Shown: piece by piece, positions 9,550-23,329 of the stretch
Position numbering within the stretch: position 1 is the first letter of the stretch
Layout of the letters: every line of letters starts with the position of its first letter
Assembly: GCF_000321225.1 (NCBI RefSeq)
Contig: NW_004451663.1
Location: forward strand, 124,001-188,000
Reading direction: 5' to 3'
Source of the DNA: Odobenus rosmarus divergens
Lineage: Eukaryota; Chordata; Mammalia; Carnivora; Odobenidae
Length of the DNA: 64,000 bases
Notes under the pieces: generated by a model
Database searches by the model: none
The model's input: only the letters and a program-made list of their open reading frames with translations
Told to the model about the DNA's origin: nothing
Made by a program: the position numbers and the translations under genes

Positions 9550-12500
9550 ATAATACCATTATTTTAAACACTGGAAAAATAGGGCCTTCTACCTTACGTA
9601 CCCCTCAAACACACTAAATACACTTTTACGCTAATTTAAGAAAATCCCAACAATTGTTTCTATGATTCTAGGTGGACATCTTTAGCATGTAGTTTACAAA
9701 TTAACAAACGTTATCATCCCCAGGACCTCTAGTTCACCAACGTATTATTAAACAGATACCTCACCCAGCACATTTAAAATACAATTCAATTTAGTTTAAA
9801 AATACTTCCATGTATCTTTTCAGAAAAATCCTTCTCCTGTGAACTCTGTCAAGTTCATAGTAAACATTAGAGCCTTTTTCGTTATCTAATTCCAGTGGTC
9901 CCATTAAATTTATGAATTGTACTTAGCCACCCATTGTATCATTATTATACATTTTGATTTGTTTTCACTTTGTGGTTATTTTCTCTTCCTAATGAAGTGG
10001 TCACCAGAAGGGAAAAAAACAGACCTTAGCTGTTCTAATTTTCTCATGTTACATGAGGAACGTGGTATTGAGCTTTCACTCCCTTCCCGTAATGAGAATC
10101 CACATATCAAGAGTCAGCAAAGTGAGTTTTGTTGTTCCTGATTCACTTTGTAACATTGAGCCACCAACGGGATCTCTCTACCCTTCACCCAGCTTTTGAT
10201 TGTAACTTGAAAGGTATTAATACCCCAAATGAGCCAAGCGTTCTGTTACTGCCTATAATTTATCTCCAGGGAAAAGAGGGAAATGGAAGAGAGGGATGAT
10301 GTGTGTTGTGAATACCATTTGCAGTTCGTTCCAAAAATAATACAGTTATGGGTAAGGCTTTTGTGAGAATTGGTTTATTCCCGCTATCCTGGCCTGACAG
10401 TGGAGGATAACTTTGCTTCTGCTTCTTAGCTTCCAAGAGAAAGAGGTTACACCTCTCCCTCAGGTCTCTTCATCTGAAAGGGATAGAAGCAACCGGGAAT
10501 CGAAACCATCAGCTATTCAGAACCCCAGCCCTGCGCTTTGGCTGGACAAGGACTAGAAAATTTTGGTTAAGTTCAACCCTATTCTGAATTGAAGGAAACA
10601 CGTTGTAAGCCCCAAAGGCTAAGGGAGGTAGTACAGAAGTTCCGAAGGGCAATAAAAGAAATCTGTGCACTTTCTCTTTGCACTTTCCTCTCGGCCTCTC
10701 TCCATCTTTAGAGTTTAAATATTTAAAGTATTTTGTATACTCATTGTGTAAAGTTATGCTGGATGATGGTTGGCATGCTTGTGTGTGCCCAAGTTCATCT
10801 GTCAGCCAGGTGCACTGTGGAGGCAGACAAAGGTGGGACCAAAGAAAAGTGCAATTGAGGAAGGAGAGTAAATCAGGAGAACCCGGTAGCATCATTTTCC
10901 CTACTGTTCTTTTTGCCCTTTCTGGCACCTAGGTAGAAACTTGAGAGAGGAAATTTGAGGGTGTAGAACATAGGAACAGAGCTAAGATCATTACAAACTT
11001 GAAAAACTTTAAGACTAGAATTTTTATAACGGGAACAGAAAAAAAAGGAGGATTTCCACCCATTTTGCGATACTTTAAACACAGACTCTAAACCTTTCTG
11101 TGTATATTAAACTATTTTTATTGTTTCTGGTATTTAACAAATTTTAAAATATACTTTCAGAGGGTGTGCGTTGTACTATTTTTTTAAGAAAATTACTCTA
11201 TGCAGAGTAAATGAACATAGTTTTCTCCCCTGTTTTTGGTGTCAGCACTAAAAAGTGGTTTCACGTTATGACTTTTGTATGGAGGGCTGCAGAAAGTGGT
11301 GAGAGAAACACAACAACCATGACCATTAAGGGAAGCAAGTCCAGACTCTCTGCATAATTTTGCTTCCCCTTAAATGCATAGAGTCATTATTCTGCCCAGC
11401 CTTCTTGTTATAACTGAGTCATACCCATTTTATATCAAGCCTTTAAAAATAAGGTGGTACCCTGGTTTGTATCAGGTAATCAATCTATGCAAGGGAAGAG
11501 AAATGCTAGTCAATCACAATCTGAACTTTTAAATTACAACATTAGTTCAGTGCACTGAGGGGATACTATAAAAACATGTTTCTGCAGTGAAATAACTAAA
11601 CGGTACATAGAATGTGCTACTTCTCTCTCAGTTGCTTTTGCTTGTTTTTTTTATTATAGATCCCAGGCTACAGGTTAAGACAGATGGGTTTTGTTTTTCT
11701 TTGTAATAGGAAATTCAGTCTGACATTAGCCAATATCCCAGGCAGACCCTGTTACTCTTGAGTGGCCTTTACAATCTTGAACAGTATTTTGCTTTTCCTA
11801 AATGAAAGAGCTTCAATAAATGAGGGCATAATGAACTATGCTTCTAGAAATGCCTCTCTTAATAAGAGGGTTTTGAAAGGATGAGAACATCTAGTAGCCA
11901 GAAAGAAGAATTGTACCTGAGGACCGTAGACATATCATTTCACTTTTATTTGACTTAAAAAGAAAAGAAAGACAAGGCTTTCCTTCAGGAAAAAAAAAGT
12001 TTCAAGTTGGTGAACATAATTCTAATTAAAAGACTGGGGTATGCAGAAATCCAGGAAAAATATGTAGAATGTCATACTCTCTGCTAATTTGAGCATTGTT
12101 AGTCATAATCTTTAGTACTGAAATAATTAGGTGGAAGAGTATCAAGCTTAGAAAGAAAAACTGTCTCCAGAATATTCTGGACTCAGATTCCCAAGCATGG
12201 GGTTTTCAGCCTTCTATTATATTTCACTGTAGAAAATCCCTCCTTGGATCAGATAGAAAGTGCTAAACAGTAAATCAACATCCCTTTAATTAAAGGAGAC
12301 TTACATAGCCACAAACTGAAAATAATTTTAAGAAACTTGATCCACAACGCCATTCCATTAAGATGTGTTCTGTAGCAACTGACTTAGCCATTCAGATTTC
12401 CAATGAGCACCAGATGTACACACATACCATGCTAAGTGAAATAGTTACACAACATTTTGCCAATTTTTTGATTAACAAAATCTTTGGAAAAGATGTATGG

Positions 12501-12948
12501 AAGCTAGTAATTCATTGTATTCAAATACTGTTTTTCAAAAACTGTCATATTATAATACTTTGGCAAGATCCTTAAAGCCCAAATGCGTAATTTAAATCTA
12601 AATAATCAATTCATATTTATGCGATTTCCACTTTAAACATCGTGAAACTTTCACTAAGATGTGACTTACAGCAACTCTCTCTTGTAGTCATGTACATTTT
12701 AAGTAAGGTTTTTATTTAACTCTAGAGCTGGTTTCATCATTGAGCAAATTTGGAAGTAATTCCTAAAGCTAAGGCACTTAGTGCAAATGCTCATTTGGGA
12801 GGTTATTAATGAGACAACTACCTGTTTTTATAAGGGACTCCGTAGCTACTTGCCAGAGAGTTCTGTCAAAAGTTGAGCCTGCTTTGATTCTCTCTGGGAA
12901 ATAAATAAAAGAGAGAGGGAAGGAGAAAGGGAAAGAGGAGAAAAAAGG

Positions 12949-12956
<8 letters not shown>

Positions 12957-12980
<24 letters not shown>
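12957..12980. repeat. (GA)n microsatellite
   Basis: Pure GA dinucleotides at the end of a longer purine-rich stretch starting near 12906. Confidence 0.95.
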
Positions 12981-12983
<3 letters not shown>

Positions 12984-14921
12984 GATCCTAGGTAACCCAG
13001 TCCACACTTACCTTCAGGTTCTGGAGGTATTTACAAACAGGAACTAAAATATCACAGACAGCTGTCCTGGCTGGAATGAGTCTGCCGAGCATCAGAGAAA
13101 GCAGATGGGTTAAGTATGACAATGTCCCACTGAGCAGGAGGGTGTCAGAGAAACAAAATTAGGTGGAGCTGGCTAAATCTTGCTTGTGTAATAGAGCACC
13201 CAAGAACCTGACTGACCTGCTTCTGTCAGCATGAAGATAGCACCTCATTCAGACCTTAAAAAAAAAAAAAAAGCCCAACCCTCCAGGTTTCATAGGTTGA
13301 TCGTTTTGACTTCAGGGCAGGCTAGTTCTCTTGAGCAGTGGCAGAACAAGGGGCATCCATTTCCTGCCCTAAATGTAAAAAAAAAAGGACAAAGACTTTG
13401 GTAACGTCCCCCGGTGTATCAGGAATTTCTGGCACATGCTGGATTCGCCCTTTGCAGGTGAGGAAACCAAAATGACTCATGCCCTGCACCTGTTACTCCG
13501 TGTGAGCCCCATGTTGTTCTCCTGTATCATAAACAAACCTGTCTTTCCCATAGTAGGATGCTCTCTTTGTGTGCCAAAAACCTGAATGGAGAAAATACAG
13601 TGGTGAGGGGCCTTGTCTGCAGTACACTGAAATCAGTTTTATCGAAAGTCACACTTAACACAAAGTGAATTAACGTGTATTGGCATCCTGGAGAAAGCTG
13701 TGAAGCATTCAGTCAGAAATAATCACCAGAATTGAGATGGGCATTCTTGCTGACTTTCAGGAGTTTGGGGAGTCAGGGGGGCCTGTGTGGGAATGGCCAC
13801 ATGATCCTGAGCAATCCTGAAAGCCTTGTCAATTAAGCTCTTTCCCTCCTGTGTTCTCTTTGCTTTTACTCTCAATTTAGAAGCTGGAGAGTTTCACAAG
13901 TGCCCAGGTAATGCCTGATTAAATACTGGAGTTGAATAACAACCTGGCATGCTTCCTTCACTTCCTTCCACAGCTTATGAAAGGGAGCAGAGTGAAACTG
14001 CACTTTCTGGGATATTCTGCACACCAGTATTTGGGGGCTGGTGCCAAGGCCCGTTCAGCTCAGTACGTCTGAGGTTCACGCTTAGTTTCTGTTGTGCAAG
14101 GAGGTAGGTTTCCAAAGCCTGGGAGAGAAAATGAAACTTTAGCTAAAGTATAGGACTTTCAAATTGAATGCAAAGAATCTGCCCAGTTAATTGGTCCCAG
14201 GAAAGAACAAGGTAATGCTAGTTTTAAATTTTCTGAGGTCAAAGCCCCCTTCAGAATATGATTAGAAATTAAGCCAACCCCTAAAAACAAGTGTTTACTC
14301 AAAGGATATTTAAGCTGTATCTGCACTGGTATGAAGAAAAGTAAGTTGAATTTAATCAAACGACTGGTTATTGCGCAATGGCTTAATAGAATTCAATTGG
14401 TTATTTTCAGATTAGTCAGTTACTAGGAAAAAATCCTACTGACAAAATATTTTCTGTCTACTGAACATACTGATCTGAACATGACTTGGCAGGGTTGGGT
14501 GTGCCATGCCCTTAGGGATTTTCCTAGATATGTGTATGAATATCATTACCACTTTCTGACTTGACCATGGTAATTATGACCTATGCCAGGCATGGAAATT
14601 ACAAGGTACTTTTGCTACAGCTCTCTGCTTTCACTGTGTAAGAGTCGAATCTCATCTCCCATGAACCCCTTTTCTGGAGACTGTACCTGTGGCCTCAGAA
14701 TCCTCTTCATCATTGCCCTCCTGACAACCATAACAAATTGGTTAGAAATGACCCTAGAGATAAACCCTATTTACCCTCCCTGTCATGAGCACATCTGGAA
14801 GTAAAGTCATAAAATAAGAAGTATGCATGCATTTAATGCCTCAGTGGTTACTTAGCCCACTTACTTGTGATCAGAAATCTTTGTGAAATCACCTGAGTTG
14901 GAGTTAAAAAGTAATTTCTTG

Positions 14922-15120
14922 GGACGCCTGGGTGGCTCACTCGGTTAAACGTCTGCCTTCGGCTCAGGTCATGATCCCAGGGTCCTGGGATCGAGCCCCG
15001 TATCAGGGTCTCTGCTCAGTGGAGAACCTGCTTCTCCCTCTCCCTCTGCCTGCCGCACCCCCTGATTGTGCTCTCTCTCTCTCTCTGTCAAATAAATAAA
15101 TAAAATCTTTAAAAAAAAAG
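14922..15120 (+). mobile_element. Can-SINE
   Basis: Full-length copy with GACGCCTGGGTGGCTCACTC head and AAATAAATAAATAAAATCTT tail. Duplication AAGTAATTTCTTG at 14909-14921 and 15121-15133. Confidence 0.94.
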
Positions 15121-15722
15121 AAGTAATTTCTTGCCAAACAAACAAGTCTCAGTGAGGTACATTCCCAAGTATATACCATGGTCTAGGTAAGACCAATCCC
15201 ATTTTGGCCCTTGTTTCTCCAGGTGAACGCAACGATAAGGGACAACTAGGTGGCAATTTAGTCAGCCAGGCAAGCTGAGATGACACATGGTACAATGCCT
15301 ACATAATTATTTTGTACTTACTTGCTATGGTACCTTTCATCTGGCCCTCTCCAATTGCTTCACACCATTAAGTCTCACAATACTTATTGGAAGAAGTAAT
15401 ATCTTCTCTTTGTCTGAAAACAAGTGGAGTTACTAGAACATGAAGTTACATTATTGTCACTGATGGGTTTGAAAATAGAACCAGAATGTAACTTGGGACC
15501 ATGCCTCAAATAAAATTAAAACATTGTTCTTCTGGATCCAAAATGGCATCCGTTGTATACAAATCCTATAGCATCACGTGCCCGATGCTGATGCCACATA
15601 TAGGGAATTTGTTGCCATAGATCAAATCCATTAATAGCAGGTTCTGAGTTTGAAACAGGATATAAATTGAATTCATGTTTTGTCTCCCCACAGGAGCATG
15701 GGCACTTTAAGAAACAAACATT

Positions 15723-15972
15723 CGGGGCTTTGGGTCCCCTCCTCTGGGAAGCCTAGGCCCAGGAAAGGGAGCTGAGGCCTAGTCTTGTGCCCCTTACTAG
15801 GCAAGACACAGGGAGTTGGTACTTGGAGTTAATTGCCACTGTGTTATCAGGGTTTACTTTTTTGCCCATAGGGGCCCTTGGTCCACTTGATTTCTTTCCC
15901 TGTTGCTAGAGGAACGGGCGCTTGAAATGTTTGTTACTGCAGAAAATAAAACTGAGCTACCAAAAAAAAAAA
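15723..15972 (+). pseudogene. 5'-truncated processed retrocopy of an unidentified mRNA 3' end
   Basis: A 250-bp GC-richer segment ending with the poly(A) signal AATAAA at 15945-15950, then 11 nt and an A-run at 15962-15972 that continues into the duplication. It is flanked by a perfect 14-bp direct repeat AAGAAACAAACATT at 15709-15722 and 15973-15986. These are the hallmarks of L1-mediated retroposition of a cellular mRNA. It does not match Can-SINE, L1 or MIR. I cannot name the parent gene, and the segment may be 3' UTR only. Confidence 0.75.
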
Positions 15973-17679
15973 AAGAAACAAACATTTGCTTAATAATAAA
16001 ACAAATGACATCATGGTTATATTATTTGAGGGTAATTTAATGATATTCTTCAGAAATACAATGGAAATTGATGGCTGGAAAATTTCCTTATGGTTGGTAA
16101 CATTTGTTTCAATATTCTGTTAGAAGAGAAATAGAGGGATTATTCTCATGAGCGCTAACAATTGTTTAACATAAACATCTTTTTTCCTAAGTCATGTGGT
16201 ATTATAATATGGTCTTCTTCATTTAGCAATAACTTTATGGAAAGATTAAATGCTCCATTTTGTTGCTAAGGACATTCTGCAACAATGCCCTTTGTTAAGT
16301 ACAAGTTGTGACATAGCATTTACATATATGCAGGTGTGCATACTTGCATGCATACCTACATAAAATGGGGAGCTAAGGAAGGTTGTAAAAACCTGATTTA
16401 CAAAAACATGATAAATCACATACAAACTAATTCAGCTGTAGTTCAGAGAAGTAAACAACGTAACTATAGCAAAACATGTTGCATTCCTATCTGCATATTT
16501 ATGTGAAGATGTTTGCTTAGTAAATATTCTCATAAAGACAAAGGATTAACATAGAGTTGATGCTGAAACCTCTCATTGTAACAAGAAGTAATACGTATCC
16601 ATGGATACCTGAACCAATTGAAAACATTCAAAAGCCCACTGATATCCTTAAGAGATGTGTTTATAATAAAATCTTAGATTTTATGCTTAATGTCTATTAA
16701 ATTTTGGACTAAATCTTCTTGTTTTGTTAATCATAATGATAACTCAATCCAGATTTTTTAAAAGAGCCTCATGTTAACAAGAAATTTTAAAAATTATTTT
16801 AATTTCTTTTTCTTACTCCTCAAATGACAATAGCTAGTTTTATTTTCTAATTTTTTTTGTTAGAAGTATGAAAAGATAATGAATACTTTCAGACAAAATA
16901 TAAAGGATAATATTCTGAGGTAGAAACAACAGAAAACAGAAGTAGATTTAAAGATACAATGAAACAATTAAAATTTTACAATAGTAGGAGCTTATAGCAA
17001 GTGTATATTAAAGGGATAAGAGTTAAGTATAAAAGACTAATATAAAAGTTATATTTTAAAGTGTCAGTTTTTTATAATGCACTGGAAATTACATCTTTTG
17101 CAAATATTTACACATATGATAAAAAAGAAATTTTGAATATCCTCATAAAATTATACAAAAGGATAAACAATTCTACAAAATGATTTTTAAAGCTTATACA
17201 AAAATTTTGAAGACCACTGATTTAGTGTGTTACATTTTCACTAATTTCTAAATTATGCTTAAACTTCAAGCTGTTCATAGATACAGAATATTTGGGCATT
17301 TTTCTGTGTTAATTAGGCCCTGACACATTAGTAGTTCCCTATGCCTTTTAATCTCCCATTCCAGTTCCATCAAGGAAAAAAAACAAAAAGAGCCAGAGAG
17401 AGAGTGGGGAGTATTGCTAAAAGGTGATGGAGACATTTTGAAATCAAACACTAACTTCCTCAGAGCATTACCATCGCAGGCATTGTCACACTCGGCATAT
17501 GTTACCAGAATAGCTTTGTTAGCATGGGGTAGCCCCACCGAATCTTTATTCAATGTCAGAACTCTGGTGCTCTTCCTCTGCTGGGTTTTGCAGGCTCATA
17601 ATCACCCAGAGAGCACTGCGAATGAAGGAAAGGCTCAGGCTACCAACTCACAATTTTCTTGTTGAATCCTGTCTTTGCC

Positions 17680-17835
17680 AACTTACTGGTTTCATAACCT
17701 TGCCTAATCACCATCCCATTTCCAAGACTTGCTTTCTCATTTGTAAAATAGTGACACCTACCTCCTAGTCACCTGTGGGGAGTCAATGAGGTAAGGTAGA
17801 TAAACACTTGGTAGGGCTCAATAACTATAGTTATT
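17680..17835 (+). mobile_element. MIR SINE, ancient
   Basis: Forward MIR core: TGCTTTCTCATTTGTAAAAT and CTTGGTAGGGCTCAATAACT. Confidence 0.65.
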
Positions 17836-18016
17836 TGATAACTATAATAATTTTTGTTTAGAGATGGCAGAAATTAGAGCTTCAGCATCAATGTGAACAG
17901 AAGTTGAGATGAGTCGAACCAAGCGTGGAAACACTTATATTAAATTACTTTGAGTTTGTGTCTTGGAACATAGTAGTTGCTCAATAAATAGTAATTGAGT
18001 GAAAAATGAAATAATT

Positions 18017-18203
18017 CAGAGCGCCTGGGTGGGTGTCTACCTTTGGCTCAGGTCATGATCCCGGGGTCCTGGGATCTAGCCCCATGTCAGGCTCCCTGCT
18101 CAGCAGGGAACCTGCTTCTCCCTCTCCCCTTGCTTGTTCTCCCTCTTTCTCTCTCTGTCAAATAAATAAATAAAATCTTTAAAAAAAAAAAAAAGAAAGA
18201 AAA
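18017..18203 (+). mobile_element. Can-SINE with deleted head segment
   Basis: The head reads GCGCCTGGGTGGGTGTCTAC: about 20 bp, including the GGCTCAGTCGGTTAAGC part of the tRNA region, is missing. Perfect 16-bp duplication GAAAAATGAAATAATT at 18001-18016 and 18204-18219. Confidence 0.92.
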
Positions 18204-18249
18204 GAAAAATGAAATAATTATTCTCCAATTTCAATTGATTTTTTTTTCC

Positions 18250-18535
18250 TGACAGAGAGGCTTTCCCTAGTCATCCTTATAAAAACTACAACACTCCTTT
18301 CTTGACCTGTTTTGATCTCCTTTCCCCACATTATTTTACCAGCAGCACTTTAGTTACTTAGCATACCCTTTACCTTATTTTTGTTGTTTATTGTCTGTTC
18401 CTGTACTAGAAACCTCGTGAAAGCAAACATTTTTAGTCTTCTTTCTTAATTGCTTTATCCAAAGAGCTAGAATAATTCCTTGCACAGACTAAATGCTCAA
18501 TAAATGTATAAATGAGTGAACTAAATGAGTGAGTA
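18250..18535 (+). mobile_element. L2 3' end
   Basis: Follows the L2 pattern: AGAGAGGCTTTCCCTAGTCA, GTTTATTGTCTGTTCCTGTA, CAGACTAAATGCTCAATAAA, ending in a TGAATGAG-like repeat. Confidence 0.75.
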
Positions 18536-19117
18536 GCTACATAAACAAATAAATATAATTAACAATAATAACCAAAAGAAGTGAAAATATTAAGTATAAG
18601 ACATCTGCAAGCTCACTTTTCTTCTACCTAGAATATTCTTCCAATTGTTGGCTCTTTCAGATATGAAGTCAACTTTTTCTTCCACTTAAAGATATCTCTT
18701 AGGCACCTTTGTATGATTGTACATGTTCATCATTGAGCAATTTCCTAGAGCAGGTGATAAGGGATGGGGGCTAGTTTACAAGAAGAGTTGTTTTAACTGT
18801 GAGTTCATAAATCTGTTACAAGTGAGAGTGGAGACACTGTTGCACACAACTGTAGGTAAGTGGGTAGGTGTGGTTTTGGGGGATACTTTCTTCTGAATAC
18901 TTTATTTTTAATGATGAGGTAGACAGCAAAATTGCACCTAAGAGTGATAAGAGTGTATGTGCTGGATGTTAAAAGACAAAAGAAAAGGTATGACAGCATG
19001 GCACAAGTCCACTCAAATTATTAATTTAAAACAAATCAACTCACCCAACATACCTGTCTTTTTCTCCAGTGGTGGTGTGCATGGGGACAGGTGGACAGTA
19101 GATGGAGTGTTGTTTTT

Positions 19118-19319
19118 TTGTTTTTTGTTTTTTTAATATTTTATTTATTTATTTTGACAGAGAGACAGCGAGAGAGGGAACACAAGCAGGGGGAGTGGGA
19201 GAGGGAGAAGCAGGGTCCCTGCTGAGCAGGAAGCCCAATGTGGGGCTCGATCCCAGGGCCCTGGGATTATGACCTGAGCCGAAGGCAGACGCTTAACAAC
19301 TGAGCCACCCAGGCGACCC
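19118..19319 (-). mobile_element. Can-SINE
   Basis: Reverse orientation with a long T-rich start and GAGCCACCCAGGCGACCC end. Duplication TGGAGTGTTGTTTTT at 19103-19117 and 19320-19334. Confidence 0.94.
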
Positions 19320-21299
19320 TGGAGTGTTGTTTTTAACTAGGGTCATGTTCAAACTATGAGTTTATGACAAACTGAGAGAAGAGCTAGAGCTCTGAGGGTA
19401 TATGCAAGTGGGTGAGTGTAATGGCAAACCATTAGAATCTTAAAGAAGAAAGTGAGGGCACCAAGAGCGGAAAGGACAGTCAAAATATGATGGGGTTGAA
19501 GATTGAAAAATCTCGGTCAATTGTCAGTGGATTGAAAATCTGGGTCAAGGAGTTGTTGGAATTGGAGTTTATAGGGAATGAGCTAGAAGGATGGAGATGA
19601 TAACTGGAGATTTTAGAGAGTTTGTAGTCATTGACCAAAAGTATGCTGTGGGAGTACATGAGTGAAATAGGCGAGGAGAAAACAACTTTGAAGGTAGAAC
19701 TGAGGTCCTAGAAAGATTATCTGTGTATATTATAGTTTCAAAGAACTACTTTAAGAATCATGCTGAAAAGAGTTACACTAAGCCAAGAGTTTAAAAATCT
19801 TAAGACAAGCTAGGGAAGTGTCCCCAGGGAGTGGTAGATGACTTCCACTGGGAGAGGTAGTAGGAAGTATGGATATAATGTGAGACTCAAGTCCGTGAAT
19901 GAGGAGCAAGAAATTCACCACCTCATCTTCAGTCCCAACTGGTATGGGAGACAAATAGCTATTACCTGAGGGAATGCCATATGGAAATTGGGGTTTCAGA
20001 AGTGTCCTGTGTTTCAGTTAGTGCAAGAAGTTGGGGGGACATAAGTTACTGTTGATGACACTGAGCACAAGAGGATATAGTGGAAGTATCTCAAAGTATT
20101 GGGAAGGAGTGAGAGATGGTCACAAAGGCAGTCTGTTTCCCTGAAACTAGAGGATCAAACTCTGAGGGTTAAGGGATGATCTGGAAATCTTGATATTCTT
20201 GAGATAACTGATATGAACAGAATTAAGGAGCACAGTGACTGAGTCATGATGGACTCAGTTGTGAGTAATAACAGGAGGAAAAGGTGTGTGTGTAGGATAT
20301 GGACATGAAGGCATCTTGCTAAGATGGAGAGTTCTGGGCTCCCTCTAGATCCCTGCTCATAGAAAAATTCTGAAGTGAAGCCCCTTATTCCTAGCACCCA
20401 AAACAACTGTTCAGCCTTGCAAGTGGCAACCTGCTGGAAAATGATATTGCTCTGTTTAACAAGTACATGATACTCTGTTGTACAGAAACGCCGTACAGCA
20501 GATTCATTCCTGTATGATGGAATATACTGCTATTCAAGTTTCCTTCTTTTACAGCCCCGATTTTGTTACAAAGTGTAATCTGTTTAGATGACTACTGCTC
20601 AGCTTACCAACTATGCAATTTATTTTTATAGGGACTTAAAAAGTTACAACAAGGCATAAATAAAATGGCAAAACTGACAGATGGATAATATAACTTATTT
20701 TGCCACCTTGAGGAAAAGGTTGATTTATTAATGCTTTCTAAAAAAATATTAAGGCAGATAATTAGAAAATCCAGGCATCTCTAATTTGTTTTTTTCTGGT
20801 TAGAAAGTTAGAATAGCTAAATAATAACCATGGCAGCAACAGCACACAGAGTTTATTTGCTGAGTGTCCTCAGCGCTGAGCCATGACCTTGTAAGGGGCA
20901 GAGTGAGGAGAGAATAAGATGCCAAGGCTAGGTCTGTACACTCTGAAGAAGGTTCTTGATTTGTTTCTTGGCTCAGAACTCAGGGCAAAAGAGAAAGGAA
21001 ACTTATCCATGACCTGAAGGGGATTTTGAAATCAAGTTCATGAACAGCAAATAATAATGACAAGTGGCTTTCTCATCCATTTAGACTCTAAGCACCTTAA
21101 AAACTTTGGAGAGAACAATGAAAACATGCTGTGTTTAACTAAGCTGACATTTCCTAGAAGCTCTTAGCTACAGAACAAGAAAGGAATTTTTGTATGGAGT
21201 CAGGACAGAATCCTTAAAGAAGGACACTTAGGATTATTGGGAACCCTCCCTTTGAATAAGTATTTGAAGCCTGGGAGTCAGAATGACCTGGGGTACACA

Positions 21300-21470
21300 G
21301 TCAAGTTAATTTGGGGCAGGAAAACTTTATTTCTAAACTTTGGTATCATTACCAGTAAAATAGCAATACAAAAATCGTTTCTTGTACATGGCGCTGTTGT
21401 GAGGATTTAATGAGTTAGCGTGTATGAAACATTTAGGATGGCTGGCATATATGTGAGTGATACATTACAG
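21300..21470 (+). mobile_element. MIR SINE, ancient
   Basis: Forward MIR: ATCATTACCAGTAAAATAGC and GTTGTGAGGATTTAATGAGT. Confidence 0.65.
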
Positions 21471-21904
21471 CTCTTCATGGGTAGGAGACACACAATTTTG
21501 CAAGCTACAAAAATATGAACAGAAAATGAGGTATGAAAATAACTAAACTGGAAAAAATCACAAATTTACAAATTTTAAAAAATCTCCGAATACATAAAGT
21601 CAAAATCCAGAAAATTAACAATATTTTAATTAGCTAACTGCCTATCATATTTCTGTAATGCTTTTTGTCCTACATTTCTTTCTGTGTTTTATGAAATTAC
21701 CTTTTAATATGATGTTTAAAAATATTTCAGAGAACATATAGAAAAGCAATTCTGTCTTTCCTTTTCCTCTAACATGGTTAATTGAAAGTCTTTTTTATTG
21801 ATAGTTTTGAAAAGTTTATTTCAACTTTATAATTCATTATTGGTAGTGTTGTGCATTTTTAATATAAATTTGAGAAAATCTCTGGTGTGTTTCAATTTAA
21901 TTTT

Positions 21905-22081
21905 TTAAAAGATTTTATTTATTATATGCATGAGGTGGAGGAGGATCAGAGGGAGGGAATCTCAAACAGACTCCGCGCTGTGTGAAGGCCAACGTGGGGC
22001 TTGATCTCATGACCCTGAGATCATGACCTGAGCCAAAATCAAGAGATAGATATTTAACTGGCTGAGCCACCCAGATGCCCC
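21905..22081 (-). mobile_element. Can-SINE, older copy
   Basis: Reverse copy with GATTTTATTTATTATATGC start and GAGCCACCCAGATGCCCC end. The duplication is unclear. Confidence 0.88.
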
Positions 22082-22640
22082 ATGAGTTGAAATTTTAAAA
22101 ATAATTTTTCCCTAGAGTAGTTTCTGTCTCCTGTACTTCAGAGCTTATTTCTCTTGCTTTATCAGTGCCGGACACCCTAGAACATGCCATCTCTCCATAC
22201 AACCACTGGCCTGGCGCCTGAGTCTGCATATGAAGTAAAAGGAGTTTCCTCAGAATTCATTGCTGTATTAAGATAATTGATAATTACTGAACAACTTGTG
22301 GAAGTGGCCTGCAAACCTCATAAATATATCTTCCTCAATGCAAACTAAATGTATCCCTGACTCAACATTCGATTAGTCAACTGTCAAAAACACTCAGGGC
22401 CAGTCTACCGCACACTATTTGAGGAAGTCAGAGATTCTGGCTGTGTGTACCAGGAGCTTTTAGACACATCAAAAGTATAAATATACACAATTCAATCATT
22501 CTTTGACTAAGTAAATATTTGCTTGAATTGTGGACCAAGAAGCATTAAGTTTGCTTCTGCATGTCTGTCTCCACAAATTCAGTTATAGTGGTCCAATAAA
22601 AAAAGTAATCTTTTAGACAATTAAGTTATAAGCATGTATT

Positions 22641-22849
22641 GGGGCACCTAGGTGGCTCAGTCGTTAAGCATCTACCTTCGGCTCAGGTCATGATCCCAGG
22701 GTCCTGGGATCAAGCCCGGCATCGAGCCCCACACTGGGCTCTGTGCTCCGCGGGAAGCCTGCTTCTCCCTCTCCCACTCCTCCTGCTTATGTTCTCTCTC
22801 TCGCAGTGTCTCTCTCTGTCAAATAAATAAGTAAAATCTTAAAAAAAAA
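22641..22849 (+). mobile_element. Can-SINE
   Basis: GGGGCACCTAGGTGGCTCAG head and AAATAAATAAGTAAAATCTT tail. It contains a small internal duplication of the AAGCCCGGCATCGAGCCCC region. Confidence 0.93.
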
Positions 22850-23329
22850 GTATCAAAATTTTATTAGAGGTTTACTGCAAAGGAAAAGTCCTCTAAGAGA
22901 TCAATGCAAAGATTTCTGTCTTGGTAGAGGCAGTTATAAGAAAAGAGAGTGGTTGGTAATCATTTTTAGATGTCAAACAACAACAACAACAAAAATGGAA
23001 AAGATTTACGGTCAAAGAACTTTAGACTGTTGATGGAGCACTGAGTGGATGAGCAGCCAACCTCCCAGAAGTTCTCAATCTTATTTAGGTCTTTTAAAAA
23101 TTTGCTTAAAAAAATAAAAAGAAATATTCTTAAACATTTCATCTGTGATGCTAATTTCTTCCCAGAAAGATGTTGCAAATTATATAGCTGGAAAAATTCT
23201 ATCCCAAACCATGTTTGGAGTAATTTTTCCTTTGGCACTGAAAAAGGTCAGCATTTGGATTGGATTTGAGTTTCAGCCAAATATCTTCCTCAGGTAACGT
23301 AACCTCCAAGAGCTTCAGTTTGCTTACAA

